From Ascaphus truei (taxonomy: Eukaryota > Chordata > Amphibia > Anura > Ascaphidae), in assembly GCA_036426205.1 (NCBI GenBank), contig CM071567.1, positions 289,851,141 to 289,915,140 on the forward strand: a stretch of DNA of 64,000 nucleotides, read 5' to 3'. Positions 11,701-22,962 of the stretch are shown in pieces. A program made the position numbers and the translations under genes. The notes beneath the pieces were generated by a model, which made no database searches, had not been told where the DNA came from, and worked only from the letters and a program-made list of their open reading frames with translations. Numbering within the stretch: position 1 is the first letter of the stretch; the number at the start of each line of letters is the position of its first letter.

Positions 11701-12262
11701 TCTTTATTCATAAAATATACAAAACGCAACATCTCCTTTATTAAAGTCAAAACATATACAGTGGGATGTTGTGCAAAACAGTCTGCACCAGTACAGTCCT
11801 CGAGGGCAGCAGACAGGCCCAGTTTTCAGGACAACCTTGAAAACCGTGCCTGTTTGCGGCCCTCAGGGACTGGAGTTGTGCAGGTCCTGTGTGTGTGTAC
11901 AGCAAGTTAAAACATTTCTGTATAAATACAAGTTAAAAAACACACAACAACATCTCCTTTATTTAAGTACAGCAGGTCAAAACATGTACAATACAGTTCA
12001 GCACAACAGTATGGTCTTACCTGTGATTAAAAAAATCTTTATTCATAAAATACAGTATACAAAACGCAACATCTCCTTTATTAAAGAAACATATAGTATA
12101 CAGTACAGTGGGATGTTGTGCAAAACAGTCAGTCAGGCATGCACCAATACAGTCCTCGAGGGTAGCAGACAGGCCCGGTTTTCAGGACTACCTTGAAAAC
12201 CGTGCCTGTTTGCGGCCCTCAGGGACTGGAATTGTGCAGGTCCTGTGGGTGTGTGTACAGCA
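11701..12262. repeat. Tandem duplication of about 340 bp downstream of the BEN-like gene
   Basis: The block at about 11701-11910 (CTTTATTCATAAAATA..., then TCCTCGAGGG..AGCAGACAGGCCC and GTTTGCGGCCCTCAGGGACTGG) recurs at about 12041-12262 with few differences. On the minus strand these units contain AATAAAGGAGATG, so they supply repeated poly(A)-type hexamers beyond the BEN-like gene; the nearest is at 12310-12315. Small ORFs here are not coding. Confidence 0.7.
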
Positions 12263-12471
12263 AGTTAAAGCAGTAAGTTAAATATAGTACAGCAGGTCAA
12301 AACATCTCCTTTATTTAAGTTCAGCAGGTCAAAACATGTACAGCACAGTTCAGCACAACAGTATGGTCTTACAGTTCCGTGATTAAGCCATAAAGTCCAC
12401 CACATTGTCCATCCATGGCCGATTCCTTGCATGGCGCAAAACGCCATTAATGCAGTCTCGAACGCCTTTCA

Positions 12472-13823
12472 TTACAGGATCTGTAATTGGTTAAAACGCC
12501 GCATTTCATCCAGAATGTTCTTTCTTAAATTGGAAGGAAGCGCCTTTTTTACGCGATTTCCGTCGTAGTTCACTCTGAAGGCCCAGTCGCAGTACAATGA
12601 GTAGGGAACATGGTGCTTAAAAAGTAACAAGGCATACTTGTGGGGTGCACCTGCACTCATCACCCTATACTTCTCCCTGAGCGTCGGTGGCAGATCGCAC
12701 AGGGTGATGTCGGGCACTGTATCGATGCGAGTGAATGTAGGTCTTCTGCGAGCGGGTGTGCTTGAGGCGACGGGCGATGGTAGGTTGTCTGGGAGAAAGC
12801 TTTCCTCCGATCTTGGTCGCTGTATTGTCTCCTGGCGTGGTCTTGACGGGATTGTCATGTCCTTCTCAATGGCATACATGTACACTACATCTTCTGGTGG
12901 AGCGGTTGTGCTTGGTGATGGAAGGGGGTCGATGCTCCCATTCATCACATCCATGTCACCCCCCTGCTCCGGCATCGGGGAAACAGGGGCATTAACACCG
13001 AGCAAATTATGTATAACCGCTATGTCAGCCTCTATCTTCTCCATCCGTCGATCCATCCGTTGATCCATATCTAGCATCCGTTGATCCATATGTATCATCC
13101 GTTGATCCATATGTAGCATCCGTTGCTCCACATTTAACATGGTCTCCAGAAGCAAATCTATCTTTGCTAGCACAATAGAGTTCCCGGGGAGATCCACACT
13201 TATCCCATTCAGCATCCGGTCTAACGATCTGCTTCTTGTGCATGGCGTGTGGACATCTGGGTGGATGGGTGCAATGGAGGATGAGATGGGGGTTCTATGG
13301 AGAGAAGCGGCAGCGACGTCAAAGAAGGGTAGAAGAGGTGACCTGTGGATGTCCGGTAGAGGAGAAGCGGCAGCGTCGTCGAAGAGGGATGGGGAAAGTG
13401 ACCTTTTGATTTCCGGGCGAGAAGCAGAGTCGTCTAAGAGCAAAGGAGAAAGTGACCCGTGGATTTCAGAGGCGGCAGCGTCGTCGGATAGAACCGGAGA
13501 AAATGGCCTGTGGTTTCCGGGAGGGCGGCGGCAGTGTCGAGGACGAGGGGTGGAGAAGACGGGCTGAAGATTTCCGGGACAGCGGCGGCAGAGTCGTCGA
13601 AGCGTATGTGAGGAAGTGGTCTGCGGGTTCGATGGGTTGGCTGCCAATCGTTTTGCGTCGAGAGTACATCACCGTATATATTCTTGACATAATAAGGCTG
13701 ACTTCTATGAAAACCCTTAGCCTTTGGGGTCAGCAGAAGGTTTTCTTTATTGGCCTTAGCCTGTCGCTTTTGCCTTGGTGTGGAAACGGCAACCGCCTTT
13801 CGCTTTTTCTGCTTGACAGGCAC
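12472..13823 (-). pseudogene. Coiled-coil protein with C-terminal BEN-like domain
   Basis: Minus strand, ending at 12472. The C-terminal 70 residues (YALLLFKHHVP..., NYDGNRVKKALPSNLRKNI) fit the BEN domain pattern: hydrophobic helix, G-x-(R/K) turn, LP/LDP followed by an I-rich helix. BEN domains bind DNA or mediate chromatin interactions. Upstream is a heptad-like stretch of repeated MDQRM (about 13020-13135), then proline/serine-rich repeats with the word DDAAAS (13290-13640). A basic N-terminus (KQKKRK, RQKRQAK) looks like a nuclear localisation signal. The N-terminal part is in another frame: one frameshift lies at about 13520. The most likely start codon at 13821-13823 is GTG in a GCC.CC context, suggesting a mutated ATG. 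It faces the forkhead-like gene tail to tail. An alternative to BEN is an unrelated helical domain. Confidence 0.55.
13290..13640. repeat. Coding minisatellite of about 57-60 bp
   Basis: At least five degenerate units built on GGCGGCAGCGTCGTCG and GA(C/T)..GTGGATTTCCGG encode a repeated Ser/Pro-Asp-Asp-Ala-Ala-Ala block in the BEN-like protein. The frameshift in that gene falls inside this array, so unit slippage is a plausible cause. Confidence 0.7.
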
Positions 13824-13955
13824 GGCAGAGGCGAGTGGGTTCCTGCGTCAGTAGAATCGGGGTTGCTCCATGGAAGCAGGTGGCACAATGCAATATCTGG
13901 ACAAGGGCAAGTTCAGATAAAGATCATCGAGTGGTGGGCTATGCAAAGTGTGTAA

Positions 13956-14897
13956 CCTTTTATGCATGGCAGCGAGGTACAGATGTTGAAAGTATGCGTA
14001 CTCTAATGTGAGTCATTACAGTATAAATACACCATCCATTTTGTGGATTCACGGGCTACGGCCCCAGTCTTATTGCAGCACGCAGCCCTGGTGGCGCGTG
14101 CACAGTTGAAAACCGCATTGTGCTGTCTTTAGGGGAGTGATGGGATGGGCGGGGCCATGATGGGGGAGGGGGGGCATGACGTGACCATGCACCAAGCTTA
14201 AGCCTATAGGGAACCATGTTTAAAATGGTTTTCTAGCAAAAAGTGTCACTGTGTGCTCATTTGCATGTCATTTCCCAGAATCCCTTGCTGCAGTGGAAGT
14301 GCTGGGTGATAATGGTGAAAGGCGGGGTTGCAGACCTGCCCAAGACATGCAAATGAGCATACAGTTATATTTCCATTTGCTATATGCTTTGCTGTGGAGG
14401 GTTTTTGTCACTTTTTTTTACTCACCATAATGTTACTAATGATCACCATTGCCACTGATTCACCTTCTACCCCATCATTGATGTATGGTATACAGTGAGC
14501 TAGAAATTACACACATTGAACTGCCTCTAGTGGATGTATATATTTTATATAGTGCTCCAGTGACGTCATCCATTTCAGTTAGCCTTCACTGCCTTACACC
14601 ATAGGCATTGACTGTGTGCTACCTATAATTTATAGTGCTTATGTTAAGTTTTCCAACTATTTTGGATCAACTATTTGGCAATTTGCCCTAATAGCACCAT
14701 TTGTATTCTGTTCATTCCATTCACCATTTAATCTGGTACCATTTTTAACCAACATTAATAAAGCATACTCAAACACTATTTACAGGTTTGGTTCAGATTA
14801 TTCCTATGTTGTTGCTTTTTTACTAGGGTGACTTACCCCTCAGATTTTGTGTGCATTAATAGGGCCTTATCTGTATGCTCTGTGTCTCTACATCATA
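13956..14897. other. No gene recognised
   Basis: AT-rich sequence between the BEN-like gene and a MITE. It contains a G-run block (GGGGGAGGGGGGGC near 14164-14178) and two copies of ATGCAAATGAGC-like text around 14263 and 14347 in opposite orientation. No domain or splice-supported frame is visible. Copy A suggests that the transposase belongs near the right part of this stretch, but no match to it is seen. Confidence 0.5.
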
Positions 14898-15229
14898 CAG
14901 GCATACCCCGCATTAACGTACGCAATGGGACCGGAGCATATATGTAAAGCGAAAATGTACTTAAAGTGAAGCACCACCTTTTTCCCACTTATTGATGCAT
15001 GTACTGTACTGCAATCGTCATATACGTGCATAACTGGTGTATATAAGGCATTTGTAACAGGCTCTATAGTCTCCCCGCTTGCGCACAGCTTCAGTACAGG
15101 TAGGGAGCCGGTATTGCTATTCAGAACGTGCTGACAGGTGCATGCATGAACTGCCGTTTGCAAATTGGGCAACATGTACTTACTCGCGAGTATACTTAAA
15201 GTGAGTGTCCTTAAAGCGGGGTATGCCTG
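14898..15229 (-). mobile_element. MITE with CAGGCATACCCCGC termini
   Basis: A 332-bp element flanked by TA on both sides (14896-14897, 15230-15231). The ends are CAGGCATACCCCGC and GCGGGGTATGCCTG. The inside has AAAGCGAAAATGTACTTAAAG. A second copy, in the opposite orientation, is at 22003-22334. It has no coding capacity; frames spanning it are shadows. TA flanks suggest mobilisation by a Tc1/mariner transposase. Confidence 0.85.
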
Positions 15230-16129
15230 TACAGTGTTCTCTGTGTTCTGAACAGTTTTTTCTTTACAGAAAGAGCAGCACCAGCCATCAGGTTACAGTA
15301 CATAGTATTTAACAGTAGTAAGAGTATAGAGTTGTTCCAGTATACAGTAGACTAGTTTGACAGTACTACAGTAACTGCCTACTAACTGCTCAATTTTTTT
15401 TCAGAGAAAGCAGCACCAGCCATGTACAGTAGTACTACACATCACACAATGCCATAATACAGTACGCACATAACTTCACTAATTTTTTGTTTTCTTGTCA
15501 TTTCAGGAAAAAGGGTGGCCTGGGGGGAGGTGGGGTATTGTGTCCAGTCTAATATGCTTGTACAGTCAAATGTACAGTATATAAACAGCAGTAATGATGT
15601 ACACAAAACCTTTCTTGTCTCAATGAACTACTGTACTGTACACAGAATGAGGAACAAGATAAAGACGGAAAAAATAATATTACTATATATATATATTATA
15701 CATTACAGTATATATTATTAAATAATATTCTTATAAATGTGCATTATTCATGTTTCCCCATGTTTTACAAATGTTTTCTAAATGTTTATCCAATTTCAAT
15801 CTGCCAGAAGAACTTAATAAAGACAGCATTATGTATTATTATGATTATTTTTATATTTGTATTTTTTGTTTCCTGATAAAATAAAATGAATATTTATTCA
15901 CATTCCTGCTAATCATAATCATTGACAACAACCACAAACCCCCACCCCACCCTTCAGTACACCAATGAATAAGAATGAATGACAAAACAACATGAATCAG
16001 TTAATGTTTTTTTTAACTCTCAATTCTCACAATGCTGTGCAAATCAAATTTACAATTCAAAATCGAGAAGGGATTTTCCAAAGCGTTACCGTAAACTAAG
16101 CCTCAAAGGGTTGGGGGGAGGGGGGTTGG

Positions 16130-17210
16130 GTGAGTCATGTGCAGTAATCAGCTAGCTCCCATCTCAAAGAGGATTACACAATGGCAATATTCACAAAATT
16201 AACGAATCTGTGGAGTGAGGGGGTTGGGTGACTCATGCGCCGTAAGCAGCAAGCTCCCATCTCTAAAAGGATTAGAGTACATGCAGGCGCAGTGAGGCGA
16301 TTGACGCTCAGCTAGGGACGGATTAAAAACACAATGACTAACTAACTTCAGAAAAAGAATGACTCTGTGGAGGTGTCTGTCGATAAGAGTTTGTGTGTGT
16401 GTGGGGGAGGGATGAAGGATTAGTCGTGCAGCAGTTCAAAGAAATAACATACTGTACTGTAGAGTACAGTAATTTCAAAAGGCAGTTCATCATAATACTG
16501 TAATTTGATCCCTACACCCCCCAAATACAGTACATAAAAAGCACACAAATTAACCATGTGCAGGCAAATGCACAGATTTAATATCGTAATATCAAGATTG
16601 TTTTTGCAGGCTTGTGGATAAAATAACAGTTAAAAGTTACAGTCGCATGAGCAGGAATAAACTAGCTCCCATCCGAAAGAGGATTACACACAGGCGCATA
16701 GAGAGGTGATGCTCTGTGCAAATCAAATTTGAGAAGGGATTTTCCAAAGCGTTGCCGTAAACAAAGCCTCAAAATTCCCATCTCAAAGAGAATTACACGC
16801 AGGCGCAGTGAGGCTTTGTAGCTCGGCTATGGACGGATTCAGAACACAATGGCAAGATTCAGTAAATTAACGACTCCATGGAATTTCAAATCCTTGAGCT
16901 AGCGTTCGTGGGGGAGGGGGCTACAGGGTACAGCTGCATGAAGTTCAAAGCTAAAGACATACTTTAATTTCAAAAGGCAGTTCATCATAATAATACACCC
17001 CCAAATACAGTACGTAAATAGCACACAAATCAACCATGTGCAGTCAAACGCACAGGGTCGCAGTCAAAAGCTACAGCACAGATTGAATATCGTAATACAG
17101 TAAAATGGTTTTTGCAGGCTTGTGGAGAAAAAAAAATTACAATAAAAAAATTTTTTAAATTTTTTTTGGTCACTCACTAAGGCAAGCAAGCAGTGGTGGG
17201 CGAAGTTACA
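16130..17210 (+). repeat. Subterminal repeats of the large element (copy B)
   Basis: Two to three diverged units resembling those of copy A: AGCTCCCATCTCAAAGAGGATTACAC at 16152, 16240, 16660 and 16775, followed by an (A)CAGGCGCA(G/T) core near 16279, 16690 and 16800, then T-rich or A-rich runs and GGGGGAGG words. Further on, a region at 17350-17410 (GAAATGTGACACTGTTACAG) matches 2277-2300 of copy A. Confidence 0.65.
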
Positions 17211-17769
17211 GGCGCATGCGCAGTACATTCCTGCTGTCAAGCAGGAATGTGATTGAAACCAGACACACGTTCAAAGGAATGGTGTGGGAGAGATGTACTG
17301 CATTGCACAGAAGATAAGAAGTTGAAATACCCTGCAGTGCAGTTAATTATCCTGAGTGAGGGGAGAGCGCTGTATATGCCGAAATGTGACACTGTTACAG
17401 TACTGTACACGCCTATGCGTTTCAACAATTTTCAAATGAGACATACTGTACAGCAGCACAGCACTGCAAATGCATGTATACTTTAAATTTGCAAATTTAC
17501 AATTATTGCACGCGCACACACAGACTGTATACTGACGTAGGTTGAACCGCGAAGGTATTAGACTTCCAAGACAACAGCTCGCAAACGCCCCCCTGAGTTT
17601 TAACACGGCATTGCAGTATTGCAGACAGCGAGAATAAAATGCTAATATCACGAGCGCGAAAATAACGCAGTTCACTCCGGGCGAAAACGACAAAAAACGC
17701 ACCTAACCGGGATAATCTGAAAGCCGCGGATCTAGCCGACTTAGACTCAGATTGGCCGCCACTGTAGTG

Positions 17770-17885
17770 TATTGTAGCAGGGGGTCTCCGGAGCAGAACC
17801 TTGTTTATTTGAGGTCTGGGGACTCCCTCCTTCCCAAGATACAGGCCCTGTTATGGGGTGCCGGCATCTCCTATGCATGTTAATG
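17770..17885. repeat. Half-copy of a hairpin repeat
   Basis: GTATTGTAGCAGGGGGTCTCCGGAG..., GATACAGGCCC and TCACGTGATC match in order the left arm of the hairpin at 30762-31010 and, more loosely, 30387-30660. Only one arm is present. It lies immediately outside the right end of the large transposon, which may have inserted into such a repeat. Confidence 0.55.
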
Positions 17886-17889
17886 TCTT

Positions 17890-18480
17890 GCGTCACGTGA
17901 TCGAATGTGCTATATGTATGCACACACAGCTGTCTCTTACACATACAAATACTCCATGTTATTCCATCCCTATACTACAATAGAGACCACATAGTATCTA
18001 CACACCCTTGTAGTAATGCAACAATCTCTCACATTTCCACACCTACCCACACCATTCATATACACTCCCATTCCACACAAACCTTTTGTAAAGCACTGTA
18101 TACACTGTGGGCTCTTCATTCATTTATATTTACATAGATACACTCACACACACACACATTCTTACATCACTAACATTCAGGAACCATTTAACACCTCTAG
18201 CCATAAATCACATCAACACACGGGGGAGGGACAAGCACAGATAACATTCCAAGAGACATTGTTTTTAAGTAAACCCTTTGCTTGCTTTATTCATTGTAAC
18301 ACCGCCAGAAGAAGAGATCAGTGTATCTCGAAAGCTCGCACAAATATAAGCATTTCGTTAGCCACAGAACGGTATCATCTATTTATTTTTATTATTGAAG
18401 CTCGGCTAACACGTACTGATACCTCTACATGTATATATATATATACACATGTTACATGCAGTTTTGTCTTTACTTGATTT
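17890..18480 (+). mobile_element. Penelope-like 3' terminal remnant
   Basis: There is no reading frame. The order of AGAAGAAGAGATC...GTATCTCGAAAGCTCGCAC, CGTTAGCCACAGAACGGTATC and TTATTGAAGCTCGGCTAACACG is known to me as a recurring terminal sequence of Penelope/Neptune-type elements in amphibians and other vertebrates (memory, not a search). It is followed by a TA-rich run. Boundaries are approximate. Confidence 0.4.
18302..18341 (+). ncRNA. Degenerate hammerhead-like motif
   Basis: AGAAGA (for CUGANGA), a stem II GAGAT/ATCTC around a short loop, then GAAA and GCTCGC. Stem I is not convincing. It is probably a non-functional relative of Penelope hammerheads. Confidence 0.3.
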
Positions 18481-19089
18481 TGATTAATTTTAATTAATTA
18501 TCTTTTACAATGATTCCCATCTCAATACTTGCATCTGCAGCATTATCATATTCAACAACACCACCTCACAGACTTTTATAGCATCAGCGAAAACCTCATC
18601 AGAATCCTTGTTCACAGCAAGGGATATTTGAATGGATGAATCAGCATCAAGTCCATCCTCTTCACCATAAATCTTATTATGGGCTCTATGCATAAAGCGC
18701 CAAAAAGTTTTTTATAGCCAAAAAATGCCTTTGGTATTCAGTAAGCGCCGATAATTTAGCCAAAGCGGCATTATTGGCAGGCGGCTGGCGGCTGGCGATA
18801 AGCCACTTTTCGGCACCTTTCGGCACTTTTTTAAATCACCTGTATTCTAGTAGCCCCGATCCTGTTTTCGGTGCTTACCGGAGCTGATCGGCAGTCCCGA
18901 AAAGCCTTTTTTTTCGGCAAATCTTCCCACCAACTCAAAGTTGGTGGGATGGTGGGGAGAAGCATCGGCAAGGGCGACACTTAGAAAAAATCAGGCCTTT
19001 TTCCTGTCTGTGATTTATGCCGGGGGTCTCCGGAGCTGATACCAGCACCGGAGCCCCCCGGCATGCATCCGAGGCAGGAAAAATGCATG

Positions 19090-20200
19090 TAAAGCCCACT
19101 TCATTACCTTACCTTCGCACGGGGGAGAAAAAAATGAAACCAACTCATACCCTGATCAGCATATACAATAATGAATACAAAAATCCTGCAACATGGATGA
19201 AGGCCACCGACGGCCGAAACGCGTAGAGTGTTTCCTTTGGTAGCTGTATGGATTTCTCGGCGTGATCCTGCAGCACAGTAAACGCATGGACTTATTTGAA
19301 TCTTCATAAAGACAAAGTTTTTGCAATATCCCACAGAGGACTGAACTCGTGTGCTATTCTGGCGACAGCTGAGTATATTTTCGCTCTGCTGTCTGGTGTT
19401 ACTGTTCTCTTGGTTTCCTGGCAATCTCAATGTTTTCATTGTGCAAAACAGTTTTACTTAACTTTGTCTCTATCTCTTATGTGCTATGACCATGGTCACT
19501 CTATATATTCATGCTGCAGGATTTTGTTTCATTATTGTATATGCTGATCAGGGTATATGTTGGTTTCTTTTTTTTCTCCCCTGGCCTTTCCCTTGGCTTA
19601 AGGTATATTTTTTGTCTATGTTCATGTTTTCTGTACATAGCACTATTGATTTCATACTTTTCAATGCTCTTTAGTTTATTTTTGCTATCATAGACATTAG
19701 GGTTCAATTAGATACAATATCTTTTTTGATAGTTTTTTGTCCCATTTTGGTTTTTTGATTGCCTCATTATATTTTTTATAAATAAGACGCAGTCATAGCT
19801 TTTTGGTTCACATCAGCATTTACTTTTGTAAAATCACACTGCCTTCATATTTTCAGCTGCCATTTGTTATTTTCATGTTTTAAGTTAGTGTGTCTGCTGC
19901 TGTGTAATAAATCTTGTTCATTTTTTGCCTTGAAGGAATATCGGGTCTTTTTGTCAAACTCTATTTAGGCTATTTTGGTAGCATACATATATTGCTAGCT
20001 TAGGGGACTGTTCTTTGTCGTCTTTCGTGGTGTGTTTTTTCATATTTGCATCTTTCCCCCCAAGCACGATCAGCTATACCCTTTATACATAATTTTTTCT
20101 GTCTTTTGGGTGTATATATTTCTGTGTACCCTATTAGGGCAGTACTTTTGGGGGTCTGATTTATCTACTATATATTAGTGTTGAGCAAACTAACTTTTTT
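19090..20200 (+). mobile_element. Penelope-like terminal remnant with inverted arms
   Basis: The stretch 19125-19199 (GAAACCAACTCATACCCTGATCAGCATATAC...) recurs inverted at 19508-19580. A hammerhead-like core (19192-19228) follows the left arm. The rest is T-rich non-coding sequence. The same layout, an inverted terminal segment holding a GAAACGCGT motif, is seen in the fuller Penelope elements at 24190 and 31511, so this is called a coding-free remnant. Confidence 0.45.
19192..19228 (+). ncRNA. Hammerhead-like motif
   Basis: TGGATGA stands where CUGANGA is expected. Stem II is AGGCC/GGCC with loop ACCGAC, followed by GAAA, CGCG and TA. G8-A9 of the core are kept but positions 3-4 differ. 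Stem I pairing is weak. Penelope hammerheads have very short stem III, as here. Confidence 0.4.
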
Positions 20201-20206
20201 GTGTTT

Positions 20207-20270
20207 TTATATATATATATATATATGATATATATATATATATCTATAATATATTATATATATATAATAG
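20207..20270. repeat. AT microsatellite
   Basis: (TA)n with single interruptions, ending in TATATAATAG. It can fold on itself. Confidence 0.9.
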
Positions 20271-20457
20271 TACCCCCAACAACCCCTAATAACCACTAAA
20301 TCTACCATATATGCACATCAATGATACTCCAGGCCGGCGGGGCCCTCGGGTGTTACCCGCAGGCCGGCAGTACCAATTAATGTGCCCCCCCAAATTAATG
20401 TAAAAACACATACATACTTATAAATAAATAACCCCCCCCTAACACATACAGTATAGT

Positions 20458-20494
20458 AATGAAAAAGGGCTGCATAGCCTGAAACGCGTTAGAG
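20458..20494 (+). ncRNA. Weak hammerhead-like remnant
   Basis: Stem II GGGCT/AGCCT with a GCAT loop, then GAAACGCGTTAG as in other Penelope ends of this window. The CUGANGA box is not recognisable (AATGAAAAA). Listed because the 3' half is so similar to the better motifs. Confidence 0.25.
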
Positions 20495-20659
20495 TTTTTG
20501 TTGTCTCCCCCCGTTGTGCACCATGTTTCATTAAAGAAATACTTTTACCCCTTCATTGCTGGTGTTGACCCCATCCTTCAGCTGTGCTCCGCTGCCATCC
20601 TTGGATAATCTTTGTATAGTAATGAGCACAATTACTATTATCCACAAATGGATAATAGT

Positions 20660-21830
20660 GAATGTGCCCATTTTAAATACATAAACACCAATCAATACAT
20701 TAAATAAATATAGCACTCACCCATGTCCGGCTGCCACGATGAAGGCCATCCTCATCTTCATCCTGTTCATGCCCCCTCCGCTGCTGCAAAACAGACACAA
20801 GAATGAAAAAATCCAATGTAATGTCCCCTAACCCCTTAATCACCATAGCGGTTATTAACTGCTACAGTCATTAAGGGGTTAACCCACCCTCACCCACCAC
20901 TCAGGAGGCCTACATACCCTCCCACACTAACCCCCCACCCCGTGAGGCCTAACCACCCTCACCCACTACCCACAAGGGAGGCCTACCCACATACCCTTGG
21001 GGCCAATACCCCATCCCCCCACCCCCAGTACCCACAATAAAAACAATACACTGCCCCACAATAAGCATCATTCTATTTATTAAATACATTACCCAGCCCC
21101 TGTGCCCCCCCATAAATACATGATTTATTGTTTTACATACAGGGTTCATACCCCAGCCCCACGCGAGTCCCCGGCGGGCTGGCGGGTCACCTGACAGACC
21201 TACAGGGTACCAGCAACTTGTTTCACACAGGTTCTGGAGGCCTGTTGGTGGGTCCCGCCAAGCGCCATGGCCCCCAGGTGGTCTCCTTGGGACACCGTGG
21301 GTCACAATTGGGTCCCCACGGTAGGCCCACGGATGTCTGGGAGCCCCGGGTCAGACCCACAGGTGTCTGCGGGGCCTCGGGTGGTTCTCACGGGGGTCTG
21401 TGGTGCCCCCACGGATGTGGGACCACTGGTTCATCCCCGCACCTATGGGTCTGCGGTGCCCCCACGAATGTGGGACCACCGGTTCTTCCCTGCAGGTGTC
21501 ACCCGTGGAACCACCAGCCTGATACCCATGAGATACCCAAGGAGACCACAGGTGGTCTCCAGAGGTCTCACACAGAACCAAGGAACCAACCCTGAATGTA
21601 AAAAAAATAAACCTGGCCTATACATTCAATACATACATCCCCCCCCCAACACCTACAGTACAATAATGTGCAAAATAACTATTATCCAGATAGGGACAAT
21701 AGATTATTCACCCATTATTTAACACATTAACTAGCATATTAAAATAAATAAAGTACTACTGACCTCATCAATAAGAAGCCCCCGTCGCCAGCAACATCCT
21801 TGTCTTTCGTTGCCCCAGCTCTTTTACATG
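20660..21830 (+). repeat. Left arm of a large inverted repeat
   Basis: It reads inverted against 29050-30250. Examples: TTTTAAATACATAAACACCAATC at 20671 against its complement at 30222; the AACCCCTTAATCACCATAGCGG block at 20829 against 30060; the GCCCCACGCGAGTCCCC block at 21155 against 29750; the words of the GC-rich minisatellite (21240-21600). There is no gene; long frames on both strands mirror the composition. Confidence 0.85.
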
Positions 21831-22002
21831 TGTATTTATTTATTTTTGGTATATCATTTCTTGCCACTGTATGTATGTATGTATGTATGTCTAGATCGAT
21901 ATATAAATACAGGGTAAGAAATGATGTTGTTTTAAAAGCTTGATTTGCTGTGTTTTAAATTATTTTGGCTATGCTGCTATGCATAAATGTGTGTGTCATG
22001 TA

Positions 22003-22334
22003 CAGGCATACCCCGGTTTAAGGACACTCACTTTAAGTACACTCGCGAGTAAGTACATATCGCCCAATAGGCAAAAGGCAGCTTGCGCATGCGCCTGTCA
22101 GCACGTCCTGAACAGCAATAGTGGCTCCCTGCCTGTACCGAAGCTGTGCGCAAGCGGGGAGACTATAGAGCCTGTTGCAAATGCGTTATTTACATCAGTT
22201 ATGCAAGGATATGACGATTGCTGTACAGTACAAGCATCGATAAGTGGAAAAAAGGCAGTGCTTCACTTTAAGTACATTTTCGCTTTACATACATGCTCCG
22301 GTCCCATCGCGTATGTTAATGCGGGGTATGCCAG
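22003..22334 (+). mobile_element. MITE with CAGGCATACCCCG termini, second copy
   Basis: It begins after TA (22001-22002) with CAGGCATACCCCGG and ends at GCGGGGTATGCCAG. The sequence is the reverse complement of the MITE at 14898-15229, with substitutions. The right terminal base and TA are altered, so this copy is probably the older or more decayed one. Confidence 0.8.
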
Positions 22335-22962
22335 TTTTTTAAAATTAGATAGATGTAATTTTTGCTATTGTATGGTTTACTTTAGGTCAGGGTGAGGCTT
22401 GCTTTTGTATATTGTATTCTTGTTGATACTTATATTTTTTCAGAGGATAACTTGTTCTGTTCAACGATTGAATTAGTTAATTGTTTAATTGTTAGGGATG
22501 GAATGTAAATTGTTTAGGGATTTAATTAATGAATGCTAATTGATTTGTGGTTACTGGATTGGTTTAAATAGTATACTTGTTTGGATGTATTGGTATTTTG
22601 TTTGGAATATGTTATTGTTAACATTCATTTGCAGAATGTATATGGTGCATAGATTGTATGCATCATGTATACAATGTAAATGCAATGTTTTCAGTGGCAT
22701 TAGTGACTTTTGATTGGCATTTGAGGATTTTGATTGGAAGATCAGATTGGATTATTAAAGGAAATGGATTTTATTGTAGTGTGTCTGTATGGAGAAGTGG
22801 TATTTGTAGTACAGCATGTTTTTGATAACCCTTCTACATTTATTTGTATATTGGTTCATCATGTGTATAGTATCGGTGGTGATCAAAGAGTTTGATCAAG
22901 AAAGAAACCCTTCTAGGTAGCAATCTCTTGTCATGTGTGTAGTGTCATATTTAATGGACTTA
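22335..22962. other. No gene recognised
   Basis: AT-rich DNA with repeated TTG/AAT words and no domain, repeat end or RNA gene that I can support. Confidence 0.6.

Larger units (their letters stand above)
9704..17764. mobile_element. 8-kb Tc1/mariner-like element with forkhead-like and BEN-like genes (copy B)
   Basis: The left end follows TA (9702-9703) with CTGCTGAGGCGCATCTGAG; the right end reads, in reverse complement, CAGTGGCGGCCAATCTGAG and is followed by TA (17765-17766). The first 24 bases of the ends match at 17 positions without gaps. The MITE at 33344-33740 consists of a relative of 9704-9935 joined to a relative of about 17595-17764, which ties these two ends to one family. Inside are a forkhead-like gene (10116-10691), a BEN-like gene (12472-13823, minus) and subterminal repeats (16130-17210). 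A MITE (14898-15229) lies near where copy A has its transposase, and no transposase is seen here, so this copy would be non-autonomous. Confidence 0.6.

Noticed and set aside
12638..13567. Plus-strand frames opposite the BEN-like gene
   Set aside because: Shadows of the minus-strand coding minisatellite; no domain.
14888..15175. Frames across the MITE (also 21940-22395)
   Set aside because: Same non-coding MITE translated in both orientations.
18016..18477. 153-codon plus-strand frame
   Set aside because: Runs through Penelope terminal sequence and CA/TA repeats; His/Thr-rich chance translation.
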